DNA from: Emergomyces orientalis
Taxonomy: Eukaryota > Ascomycota > Eurotiomycetes > Onygenales > Ajellomycetaceae
Assembly (NCBI GenBank): GCA_002110485.1
Contig: MOWL01000008.1
Location: forward strand, 124,001-188,000
Reading direction: 5' to 3'
DNA: 64,000 nt
Part shown: piece after piece, positions 39,138-49,499 of the stretch
Layout of the letters: every line of letters starts with the position of its first letter
Position numbering within the stretch: position 1 is the first letter of the stretch
Translations under genes and position numbers: made by a program
The notes under the pieces: model-generated
Told to the model about the DNA's origin: nothing
What the model saw: only the letters and a program-made list of their open reading frames with translations
The model's database searches: none

Positions 39138-40514
39138 ATGGGATGCGCGAGCTCCGCCCCTGTCGATCCGGAGGATAGGGTCGCAGCTAGGCAGACCGCT
39201 ACAATCGATAAGATGATCCGGATGGACAAAAAAGTCCATGATCGGACAGTGAAGATTCTCCTGCTTGGTACGTCAAACCAAAACCGACTTGCCATCCACG
39301 TGGTAATTATATGTCTATAAAATATCAGCGGAATTGACATGTTTGGTACTTCTAATTAGGCGCTGGTGAATCTGGCAAGTCAACCATTATTAAACAAATG
39401 CGAATTATCCACGCCGGCGGCTTCCCGGAAGACGAACGAAGGCAAAACCGTGCTGTCATCTACTCTAACATGGTGGTTGCATTCAAGGTCCTGCTAGAAA
39501 TTATGCAGACAGAACACATCGACTTCGAGAACGAACGCACAAAGGTGTGTGCCCCAACTTTGATTCGGGAACCCATTATTCTAGATGTTTGCTCACAAGG
39601 ATGTATTATAGCCGCTGGCCGAACTACTAGACGGGACGGAGCCGGATGTAGATTCGGATGAAGCTTTCAGCGATCTCGCTATCAAGGATGCCATGCAAAG
39701 AATGTGGCAGGACAAAGGCGTACAAAAAGCTGTTTCACGAGGACACGAATTTGCACTTCATGATAACCTTCAATAGTGAGCGCATCCTAGATTTTGGACC
39801 TCGCAGATACCCAGGAAATGAAAAATGGTTAACCATTCCACAGCTATTTCAAATCTCTCGAACGCGTGTTTAGCCCCGGATGGCTACCCAACAATCAAGA
39901 CATGCTCCACTCTCGACTGAGAACCACGGGTATTACAGAAACTTTGTTTGAATTAGGCCAAATAAATTTCCGAATGATGGACGTTGGCGGACAGCGGTCG
40001 GAACGAAAAAAGTGGATACACTGTTTCGAAGGAGTGCAGTGTCTTTTGTTTATGGTTGCTCTGTCAGGCTATGATCAATGTCTTGTTGAAGATCAGAATG
40101 CGGTAGGCTCAAAATGCTGGGAAACTTTAATCCTCTCGACCTATACACGAACTAACAATATATGTATTACAGAATCAAATGCATGAAGCAATGATGCTTT
40201 TTGAATCCTTGGTAAACGGGGAGTGGTTCAAACGGAAACCAGTGATCCTGTTTCTCAACAAAATGGATCTCTTCAAGGAAAAGGTCGCCATATCCCCAGT
40301 TTCCAAACACTTCCCGGATTACAAAGGCCCAGAGGGCAGGTATGAACCAGCCGTCAAGTTCTTCGCTGAACGATTCCGCGGCATTACCCGCGTCCCTGAA
40401 CGGGAAATCTACATCCACCATACGAACGCAACCGATACCAACCTTTTAAAAGCCACGATGGATTCAGTGCAAGACATGATTATCCAAAAGAACCTTAACA
40501 ACCTAATTCTGTAG
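39138..40514 (+). CDS. Heterotrimeric G-protein alpha subunit
   Basis: Membrane-tethered GTPase that couples G-protein-coupled receptors to effectors such as cAMP signalling. Five exons join in phase: 39138-39267, 39360-39544, 39612-39775, 39844-40102 and 40173-40514, giving 359 residues. The N-terminus MGCASS offers Gly2 for myristoylation and Cys3 for palmitoylation. Nucleotide-binding motifs are GAGESGKST (residues 44-52), switch I RLRTTGITET, switch II DVGGQRSERKKW, FLNKMDLF and TNATDT. The C-terminus ends NLNNLIL, without the Cys at position -4 found in Gi-like fungal subunits (FadA/GNA-1), so it should not be a pertussis-toxin substrate. By elimination it may belong to the second fungal group (GanA/GNA-2-like); that subgroup call is tentative, the G-alpha call is secure. 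Confidence 0.95.
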
Positions 40515-42468
40515 GTGCAACAATAAAATCTACGGCAGATCCTTTTACACAGAGAGGCATCATGTTTTTTTACAACACTGAATAGAGTCTTGAAAATCAC
40601 TCTAAGTCCGATAACCCCCCCCCTCCCCCCTCAATTCCTCATATTAATTCTTCTTTCTACTTTATTCTGCTTCGTGACCAACGAGATGATTTCTGACTTT
40701 TTGGTCGCCTCTGCAGTATTGGCAAAAGAACCACTGACTAATACCCGCTCTTCATATTTAGGCTTTAAGAAAATCGTTTGTTGATTTTCAGTTTTTCTCT
40801 TTGCCCTCGCAAAATTCATCTTGCGTGTTGTATTTTCTACAATCAATAAGGTCTATGCTTGTAGGTATATTTCCAGAAGCATGTATATTTTCCTTGCCCA
40901 CCTTCTATTGAGCTCGACCTTCGCGTCTACATTTGATTATTTTTCACATATATCTTCTTTTTCCCTCCTCCGTTTCCTTCTTCCGGTTCTTCATGCCATT
41001 ATACCTCTCTTCTCCTCTCTTCTCTTCTCTTCTATTCTCTTCTCTTCTCTTTTCTTTCTGTGTTTTCCGACCTTGATCTACGCGCACTCCGCGCTTATTC
41101 TCCCTTCGGGTTTGACCCCTTTTCACAATACCTCCGATGATTATGTTTCTTTAGCGGATGGCATTTTCCTCTGCTCTTCACACGTTCCTACGCCTTTTTT
41201 TTTTTTTTTTTTTTTTCCTTCGCGAACCCTTAAATGGGCATGAGATACCTGGGAAATGACCTGGCTACGGCCTTAAATTTCTGTTTTTATATCCGTTATC
41301 TGTCTTCCTGCTGTGAGAGATTTCTTCGTTTTAACTTAATTTTCATTTTTGTCACTTTTCTTCTTTTTTCGTACTTTTAACCTCAAAACCCTTGCCGTCT
41401 ACTCTCGACCTTCTTTTTAACGAGCGCATGGTGTTGTGTTGTATAAAATGTGTATATTTTCTCTATTTTCCCGTCGCACTCTTTCACCCTCCTGTATTCA
41501 CAAGCATTCCCCTTCTCCCCAAGCCACAATTTTGTTCATAAGCTCCCTAGCCCCTCTCACCTCTCCTGAATAGGAAATCGGCAGATATTAATGGCTGTAC
41601 GGGGATTTAATATAAACTGGCGGACGATATCGAAACACGGAGTATATTTAAACCACATCATTCACGATTTGCGATCCTATCCTCGGGAGCAGGAAGCATG
41701 ACGTGTTAGTTGATGAGATCATCAGAGCGATAAATTAACTAGAGGGGAGTACCAACAACGAGGTCAATTTGGCTAACGGGAAGCCAAAGGAGATATTCTG
41801 CTGGAATAAAATCATGACTGATGGGTTTTATCTTCCAAGATAGAAACATTCGCTCTTACCACTTTTTCAAAATACCATTTTTTTTTCTACTCGGACAATG
41901 TGTATGTATATAGACGGCCAAGGGCCTTAAGGAGCAAACGATTTCAAAATAGCAGCAGATGACTGCGAAATGGATCAGATCGAGAACTTTACCAAATCGC
42001 TGAGGCATTTCACTAATCCTGATTCTTATGGCATAGTTGCGGGATGTGACTTAGGTGAGGGTTTCGGCGATTTCGGCATACAACTCCACTCTCCCCTCTC
42101 AAATTTATTTTTTATACGTGTACCTAGGTCCCTACGGGTAAAAGGAATATGGAACGAACCGCAAAAAATATCCTTCGCCTGCGGTGTATATAGTTATATG
42201 TGTGTGTGTTGACTTGTAGATTTCATGCTCAGGAACCAACCAATCACATGATCATGCTTATGTAAGTGTGGCGACGATGCGCTTGTCCCAATTAGGAATC
42301 AAACTCAAAAGGGCTTTCACTCTTTCAACAGCCAACAACCTGCAAGGCTCTCAGCAGCACCATAATTCTCTTCGCCTCTTCCTCCTTCACCCCCTCCCCC
42401 TCTCACTGTGCACTCGCAGAAGAGTTTCCATTAACTGAGCTCTTGCGGCTGCATTCCTCGACACCAAT
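40515..42468. other. Intergenic between G-alpha and mS38-like genes
   Basis: The left part is T/C-rich and fits the 3' UTR of the G-alpha gene. It holds a C-rich tract at 40613-40631, TTCTC repeats around 41008-41052 and a T run near 41196-41217. ACCTAGGT occurs at 42122. The right end, near 42300-42468, is the likely promoter and leader of the next gene. No gene was seen. Confidence 0.45.
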
Positions 42469-43789
42469 ATGTTCTCCTCTTCGGCTCGTTTCGTCGCTCG
42501 ATCGAGCCCGGTAATCACTCTCCCATCTCCGGCTCGCCCCTCAACCGCAGTGCTCGTCGCAGCATCAAGTGGCCTGACCAGCACCCGTAGTCACCAACGG
42601 CGATACTCCTCCTCTAAGCCCCCCGTTCCCCCGAGCGATGGCTCTCGGGGTATCGATGCCTCATCACAGTCTCCCGCGAAGAGCGTGAGCCCTTCGAATA
42701 AAGAGGGTTCTGAGAAGCGCGAGGGGAAGACGGCAAAACGACGAGGTGGAAAAGATAGCGGCAATGTCTCTGCTAAATCGAAGAATAATGAGCCTTTCCT
42801 GAACCTTCCCAGCGTGCCTTCTACACAGCACCTTCATCCTCATGGTTAGTTTTTTAACTCCGCGTGCAGCATTCGTTTGCCGCCCTCCCGAACGCCAATA
42901 TGATGTCACGTGCTTTCACCGTTTTGATTTGCTATGGCACAATTTATGGAATTATGGGGTTTTGTCTAATACCTTTGCTGTAGATATCCATGTGGCATCC
43001 TTCTTCTCGACCCATCGACCGATGTCCGTCACTACCTCTGTACCATCGAACTCCAACCCAGATGCCTTTGATGCCATTTTCACTTCAAAAAAGCCGTCTA
43101 AGGCCCGCCCAAACGATGTCATTTACACACTCTCCTCAGCGGTTAACTCTATTGAAGGGGTATTACCCAACACCCAATCCAGTCACCCCGTAGGGAACAA
43201 CAACTTAAGAAATGCCATCTCCCAGGGATCTGCGAAAATCGTCGAATCTGATCCCCTAAGCAATGTCGACGACCTCCCAATCGAAAACCTCCGCATCTCC
43301 ATCCAGGATTTCGCAAAGAAACTACGACCTTTCAACCCCCCGCCACCGCCAGTTCCCATGGAAAACTTCGGAGAACAGGATGCCCCCATAGAGGCTGAAG
43401 CCGAAGCCGCTGAATCCGACCTCCAAGAAGGCATGAAAGAACAAAGCTACTCGACCGTCCTCACCATTACCGAATCCACGCACGATGACGGTCGCAAGAC
43501 CTACGAAGCGCATAGCTCCCCACTTGTCCGCATTGATAACAAAGATGCCCCTTCATCCTCCGCCTACGAGGGTGAAAAAGTGATCCAAGATCAGGGGGGC
43601 TCGTTTTCCATATCAGAGCCAGAGCAGATGGGACATCGACAGCAACATCGCGTGCCGCGCTCGATGGGCCGGAAGGTCTACCATGCTATCAGCGTCAAAA
43701 GGCAGCGTAAATTGAAAATGAAGAAGCATAAACATAAGAAACTCATGCGGAGAACGAGGACACTAAGACGGAAATTGGATAAAGCATAA
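42469..43789 (+). CDS. Mitochondrial small-subunit ribosomal protein mS38 / Cox24-like
   Basis: Likely mitochondrial protein that binds the small mitoribosomal subunit and, in yeast (Cox24/Qri5), supports COX1 expression. Two exons join in phase: 42469-42844 and 42984-43789, giving 393 residues. The N-terminus MFSSSARFVARSSPVITLPS is rich in Ser, Arg and Ala with no acidic residue for about 50 positions, as expected of a mitochondrial targeting sequence. A long low-complexity middle follows. The diagnostic part is the basic C-terminus (about residues 358-393) with SVKRQRKLKMKKHKHKKLMR and TRTLRRKL, matching the DUF1713/AURKAIP1-Cox24 family. Only this end supports the function. The protein is longer than yeast Cox24, the extra length being disordered sequence. 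Confidence 0.85.
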
Positions 43790-45802
43790 GAAACTTTATA
43801 ATTATGATTGCCCATTTTGTGTCTGTTTTCTGTCCTTTTTTGGTCATGAAAGGAGATCTCAATTTAATTCAACCTCTCTCTTGTTTGTCTAGTTTCCTTC
43901 TGCTTCTTTCTTGCCGTCCTTGAATCAACTCTCTCCCCTTTCTGTCACTTATTTCATGTTCTCCTTTTCTTTTCTGTCATCCATGGTTGTGGCGAATCAT
44001 TGTTTATGTTTCATTATTGCTTTTTTTTTTTTTTTTTTTTCGACTACACTGCGCATTTGCTTAAATATATATATATAACTTGTGTCCCCGTTAAACCATA
44101 GCTTGCCTCCTCCTACCCACTCAGATATACATAAATCAATACCATCATCTTAGCTTTTCTTATTCCTTATTATTTTTGGGGCTGGTTAAAGTTGGTTGCT
44201 AAGAAGTTCTTTATGGCATTGTTGCATAAGATGACGTTTGCCTCGTCCAGCCTCTCTCCCAACTCTCTTTCCGATTTTTGTCTACATTTAGCCGTTTTTC
44301 CCGCTCTTGGATTCTCTGGCTTACTCAATTCCTGACCTTTCCATGATAGATGCGTTTAAAAGCTGACGTCGGTGTGGGGCTTTTTTTTTTCTTCTTTAAC
44401 TGTTTTTTCTCTTCTATAGTGCGTGGTAGAGAAATTCGAATATCTCATGGAAACTTAACAGCAGCAGTACCGCCAACATAATCGTTCTCATTCGTCACCA
44501 TCAATTTTCACATCATATCATGTTTGACATACTCTTCAGTGGCATGCGATGACACAATAAAAATAAAAATAAAAATAAAATCACAAAAAATCACAAAAAA
44601 AGAAAAAGATCCAGACAATTCTCTCCATGAAGTATAATCAAACACATTACGAATAGCTATATCCACTAGATACTATTACCCAATACAAAAAGCCCCCTTC
44701 CATGTATACACCCGCCCACATACGGAATATAGATATGTAATCTAGACAGGCCCATGAGCCTTCCAGAGAAGCACATGTACAGTACATGTGACATTCAGCC
44801 CTCTCCCATAAAACGCAAATGTGCACGAAGAGAAGCAGCATGATACGGAGTATTATAAACATGTAAGTAAGTAATGAAAATAAATAACAAAGAAACGAAA
44901 GATATTGACTTGGCGGAGACACACAAACACACACGCACACATATGAGCGCAGATAACAGAGGAAACAGAGGGAAAAAGAAAAAAAAAGGGACTGTGAGGA
45001 AAACAAGAATTCAAATATATTCGCTGAGCTGCCAAAAAGAACAAGGACATACATCATGTCCCCACCCACACATCCCTCAACCACCTCCCTCGCCCTCCCC
45101 TGAAAATACAAAAGGTATCGCAAAAATAGAAAAACTATACGGGCAACAGAGAACAGAGAAAAGGAATAACTCGGGGATACAAGGTTCGTTCACTGTATAC
45201 CCGTACTTCTAAACAAAATAAAAAATAAAAAATGATCGCGAAGCACTTGTTTCAAATCCCCCGTCCTGCCCCCTTAATCGTAATCCTGCTTCCCCTTCGC
45301 CTCCGCAGAAATTTCGTTCGAAAAAGAAAGAGCAAAGGGCAAGAAAATATGTAAAATATACAATTACATGTTGAGTTTCACATTTATCCCCCCGCCCCCT
45401 CCGGCCACGATCCCGACGAGCCATCCTGACAAAATGTATATATTCCCACAAATACGAACAGACAGACAGAAATCGAGTAAGTAAGCTATCCCGGAGATTC
45501 GAGGAAGAGAAAACACACAATACAAAAATAAAGCAGCGGACCGGGGGGAGAACATAAAACATATGGTGCAAAGATGATAGAAAAGAGGCTAGCAGATGAA
45601 CTGGGGTGTTGGTTTTTTTCTTTTTTGCTGTGGATTGTTTGTTGACGTTGTCATTGTTGTATCTTTATCCAAACTTTGATTGTCATGATTTTCTGATTAG
45701 ATGCGATATATCACCGGCTGTCTGGGCTCTTTAGGTGTTGGTGCTTTTGGAGCCCAGTTCCCGGGTATTTATATTGGGCGGTAGACGTAAGATTTCGAAC
45801 AT
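43790..45802. other. Intergenic between convergent genes
   Basis: Carries the 3' regions of the mS38-like gene (+) and the V-ATPase gene (-). It is low in complexity, with a T run near 44021-44040, a TATATA stretch, AAAAT repeats at about 44558-44581 and a 19-bp inverted repeat CACATGTAC-A-GTACATGTG at 44772-44790. Long frames here come from low-complexity sequence and are not genes. Confidence 0.45.
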
Positions 45803-46958
45803 TTAGCACGTGGCATCGAGATTGGCGCGGGAGTTCATCAGGAGAGCCACGATGAGACCGTACAGACCTGTATTGATTTGCATATTGTTAAGATCACGAA
45901 GGAGAGTTATAAAATTAATCGTGGAGGCAAGGGATAAAAAGAAAGAGGAGGATTGACGAACCCAAAACTTCAGCGAAAATGAGAATCAAAATCATGGCAA
46001 CGAAAAGTCTGTTTTGCTGAGCTGTTCCTCTGATACCAGCATCTCCGACGATTCCAATAGCAAAGCTATAATAAGCGGAAAAAAACAATTAGTCAGGACG
46101 ATCCTTCCTGGATTTGGTTTGATGATGGTTTATATCTATTTGTATTGAGAACATACCCAGCAGCCAAACCGGACAGACCAACGGACAATCCAGCACCCAG
46201 CTGAATGAATCCAGTATATAGCGGAAGATTTGGACGGAGATCATTGGCAATAAGCACTGATACGACTAATCCGTAAATACCAATGATACCAGCCATGACA
46301 ATGGGGACGATATCTGTTTGTTTCCGAAGGATATGTATCAGTCATTTTTAAGTCCTATATATGCATTCACGCCCCCGCAATGTCGGGTATACATCATGTT
46401 CCTGGGGTAGAACTCCCTAAACTGTTCGACATTCGACATTGACAGTTCCTGCTTTCGTTTGGACAGGATGTATTATTTCTAAGGATTAGATCTTACTTTT
46501 GACGATCAGGTCAGGTCGCAGGACGGAGGTCGCGCAGACGCCGACGCCTGCTTTGGCGGTTCCATAGGCAGCACCGAAACATGTGAACACGATGGCGGAC
46601 GTGCAGCCCAGAACACCGAAGAAGGGCTATTCGTGTGATTTCCATCTTGTATTAGCATCTTGCTGCAATATGAAGGTATATGGCGATGGTAGAGCCTAGA
46701 ATCCCAACAAAAGCCAGTTGCTAGTTGCCCTCCGCGTCTTGCAAGGTACATTGGTGAAGAGAGGATGGTTTTCTACATACCGCGTAGACGGGACTAAAAG
46801 TAGAAAGTACACGGTCAGCATGATGGCCCACAGCAAGTAGATTGACCTAATTTCTGGTGCATCCCAAGCCAAACTTTCTGGATGAATGGATCGCTGAAAT
46901 GAACTAATCTTCCGGGGGGGAGATGTAGGAGGACAGCTTACCAGAGATCTGTAGGCAT
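45803..46958 (-). CDS. V-type ATPase 16-kDa proteolipid subunit c
   Basis: Membrane rotor subunit of the vacuolar H+-ATPase, which carries protons across vacuolar and other endomembranes. Six exons on the minus strand join in phase: 46958-46942 (17 nt), 46793-46781 (13 nt), 46626-46497, 46313-46157, 46065-45962 and 45867-45803, giving 161 residues, the family size. The protein starts MPTDLCPVYAPFFGVLGCTS. Conserved pieces include GAAYGTAKAGVGVC, VLRPDLIVKNIVPIVMAGII, VQLGAG-like IQLGAGLSVGLSGLAAGFA and the fourth membrane helix [20 protein letters not shown] with the proton-carrying Glu138. Four hydrophobic helices are visible. The sequence matches subunit c (Vma3) better than c' (Vma11). The two tiny first exons are needed to restore the standard N-terminus. 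Confidence 0.95.
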
Positions 46959-47399
46959 CTTGCAGGTGGATGTGAGTTTGACGGAGCGAGTCTCCCGGGC
47001 GAATATCGATAGTAGAGAGTCCGGCTAGGTATGGAGTCTCGCAGTAGAGATGGGGGAACGGTGGGAGGAGGAGGCTGGTGAGTTTCGAGCTGGAGAAATT
47101 TGTAGTTGTTTTCTTGCCGTTGGACTGGGTGAGGTTGGAGGTTGAGTTGAGAGATCGCACTTGGGCCAGGGCTGGCTGGGTGCTGCCAGGAGCGGCTTAG
47201 CGTCGTTAGTCACGTGAACAATGAACAAAAGTCACCTGATCATCAGACTCGTGGGCGGATTCTTCCGTGGGAAAGGGGCTAAGAGTACAGGCTATATCTG
47301 ATATCTATTCAAAATCTATTGTTGTTACATGTACATGTGTGCATGTACAAGCCGAAGTTTCTATTAATATCGTACACGAAATGTCTTCCTAACCCCATT
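46959..47399 (-). promoter_or_regulatory. Promoter of the V-ATPase subunit c gene
   Basis: The 441 bp between this gene's start and the 3' end of the next minus-strand gene. A GTCACGTGA box (47209-47217) lies about 250 bp upstream of the ATG; CACGTG is bound by basic helix-loop-helix factors of the Cbf1/Pho4 type. A GTACATG/CATGTAC inverted pair lies near 47329-47350. Function is inferred from position only. Confidence 0.4.
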
Positions 47400-49499
47400 C
47401 TAGACGTCAGATTCAACCCTGATTCTCGACCCGGGAACATCGATTTTAGTACCCAGAACCAGTTGCCCAGGACGTCCTATACCATTGCCGTCTTCTGAAA
47501 TTTCCTCCGCAAAAATAGAATAAACCAGGCCTTTCTCTGACAATGCTCCAAAAAGATTTGGTACAGCTAGGATCCCGCTGTCATGGGGGGGAACAAAATT
47601 TTGGTCAGTATTAGATGTCGGCTCTTCTACCACCGCCGACCAACTCGCATCAGAAGAAGGAATGACCCCGAACGACACTTGCGTTGTTCGCTTCTGATCA
47701 ACATCAATCGTGGAGGCTTCTTCCGCTGTCAACGTAGCTTGTGGGTTATCCAAGGGGGCAATAAGGAAGTGGACTGTATCCCCTTGCTTCGCAATCTCAG
47801 ACAGATCAGTCAAGAGCTGGCCATCCTTGAACTGTATCGACCCTGGGACTTCGCCGAATAGGATTGGCACGAGCTCACGCTCATCACCAACTTCTATTTC
47901 TGAACCCGAATCCGTCTCCTTGAAGATTTCATGGACCGGTCGAACCTGTCCGGAGCCCGAAGCGGCGTCGTCGGTCTGATAGCTGTATTCGGGGTCTAAG
48001 GATAGAAGTCCTTGCTTCTTACCCCACCCACCTCCTCCGCTCACGACACGGTGAAGTCTGGCGCCATTGTTGATGGCAACGAGGGGGTCAATGGGCCCAC
48101 TACGGCCGTTGGTATTGGCATTTGCACGAACAGTCATGCCTGAACCTTCAGGGAGTCCGTCTTGCGATGCAACAGACTGAACCAAAGCCCACACAGCCAC
48201 TCTCTGGTTTTGCAAATTATTCTCCTTAAGATACGCTGGTAGTGCTTTCTCCAGCTCTGTCGAAGCGGGTATAGTCGCACCAGATCCATCGCCCTTGCAG
48301 AGCTGGCTGATGATATTTCCCATGCTCGTAACTATCTTTCGCGGTTTCGTTACTGGATGAAGAGGCACACGTGCAGCGACAGTGTGAGGTTCCTTAGCAC
48401 ATTTGATCTGGCAACTAACGAGGTTGTATTCCTTGTCTAGGGTTAACGTAGTAGCGGTAGAGGTTGAGTCTAGGTGTGAGCTATAGCGCCAGCGCGAAGC
48501 AAGGATGGTACGGGGTTTGCCGTTGACGAAAAGGGTATTTGCCAATTTAACGCCGACTTCGGCGAATGTAGTTGTTGCTAGAGAGCCTGGTTTTGTAGCT
48601 GGTTGACAATACAGGTAGGATAGTGTAGGTTCCGTCTCAGGAGTAGACATATCTCGTTTCCGGATCGACTTGGCCACCTCAGCAGAGAGAGCATCTCTGT
48701 TGACGAGGAAAAGAGATACCCCTTCACACCCTTGTTGCCCAGCTAGCTTATTCCCCCATTCTTCCCCTTCGCGTAAACTTGAAGCTGTGCTAGGAACGGG
48801 TAGTTTATCCACAACCGCCGCCACGGAAAAGAACACGCTATCCTCCGGGCCAGAAATATTGCGTCGCGCATTCTGGAACATGTGTGTCATTGACTCGCAG
48901 AGAAAGGAGTGGGGTTTCACTATCCAAGAAGCGAACGAGGGAGTCACAAGCAATATGGGGACTGTGTGGGAGATATCTTCAATACCTGCGAGCGTTGGTA
49001 GTTGCGATATGATATCGGAGGGCAGCTAGATTATTCGCACCGGGTGAAAAATGTTAACTAATGTAAGAGATAACTATATAAGAAGAAAAAAGCGCAAAAA
49101 AACATAGCTTAATTGTATGAACAAAAAGAACAAAAAGACAAAGAAAAGAAAAGAAAAACACAAGTCACTTACAACCTGCCCTGGCTTCTGTATAAACCAA
49201 GTAGCGCATTTAGAACTCGTCTTCATCCTCGTCTTCTTCGTCCGTGCATCAGAACTCAAATTCCTTCTCCATTGAAGCGCATACCCATACCCTTGATCAT
49301 AGCCATTCGCCCTTGATCTCGACCTCGACCCCGTCCCCGTCCCCACCCCCAGCCTCCTACTGCTGCTGCTGCTACTACAGCAATGTATCCCCAATCCTGA
49401 CCGCGAAGTTGCTGCTACAGCGCCTCCATAACCCAAGTTTCTGCTAGCCAGGTGACGAGTCACAGATTGACCAGTGAGGCATTGTTGGAGCGCTGACAT
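47400..49499 (-). CDS. Unknown protein, probably mitochondrial
   Basis: I do not recognise the family. Two exons join in phase: 49499-49173 and 49025-47400, giving 650 residues. The start ATG 49499 gives MSALQQCLTGQSVTRHLASR. The first 90 residues are rich in Arg, Ser and Gly, lack acidic residues at the start, and contain WRRNLSSDAR, which resembles a mitochondrial presequence cleavage region. Exon 2 continues LPSDIISQLPTLAGIEDISH and then PILLVTPSF. Later blocks include a Gly-rich VSGGGGWGKKQGLLSLDPEY and a C-terminus ending VPGSRIRVESDV. No transmembrane helix is evident. The start could be later, but the upstream segment joins in phase through a good donor (GTAAGT) and acceptor (CTAG). 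It is probably a conserved fungal protein, since the coding content is dense and uninterrupted for over 1.6 kb. Confidence 0.75.

Noticed and set aside
44647..45123. 158-codon minus-strand frame with many hydrophobic residues
   Set aside because: Arises from T-rich and TG-repeat low-complexity sequence; the apparent membrane segments are compositional.
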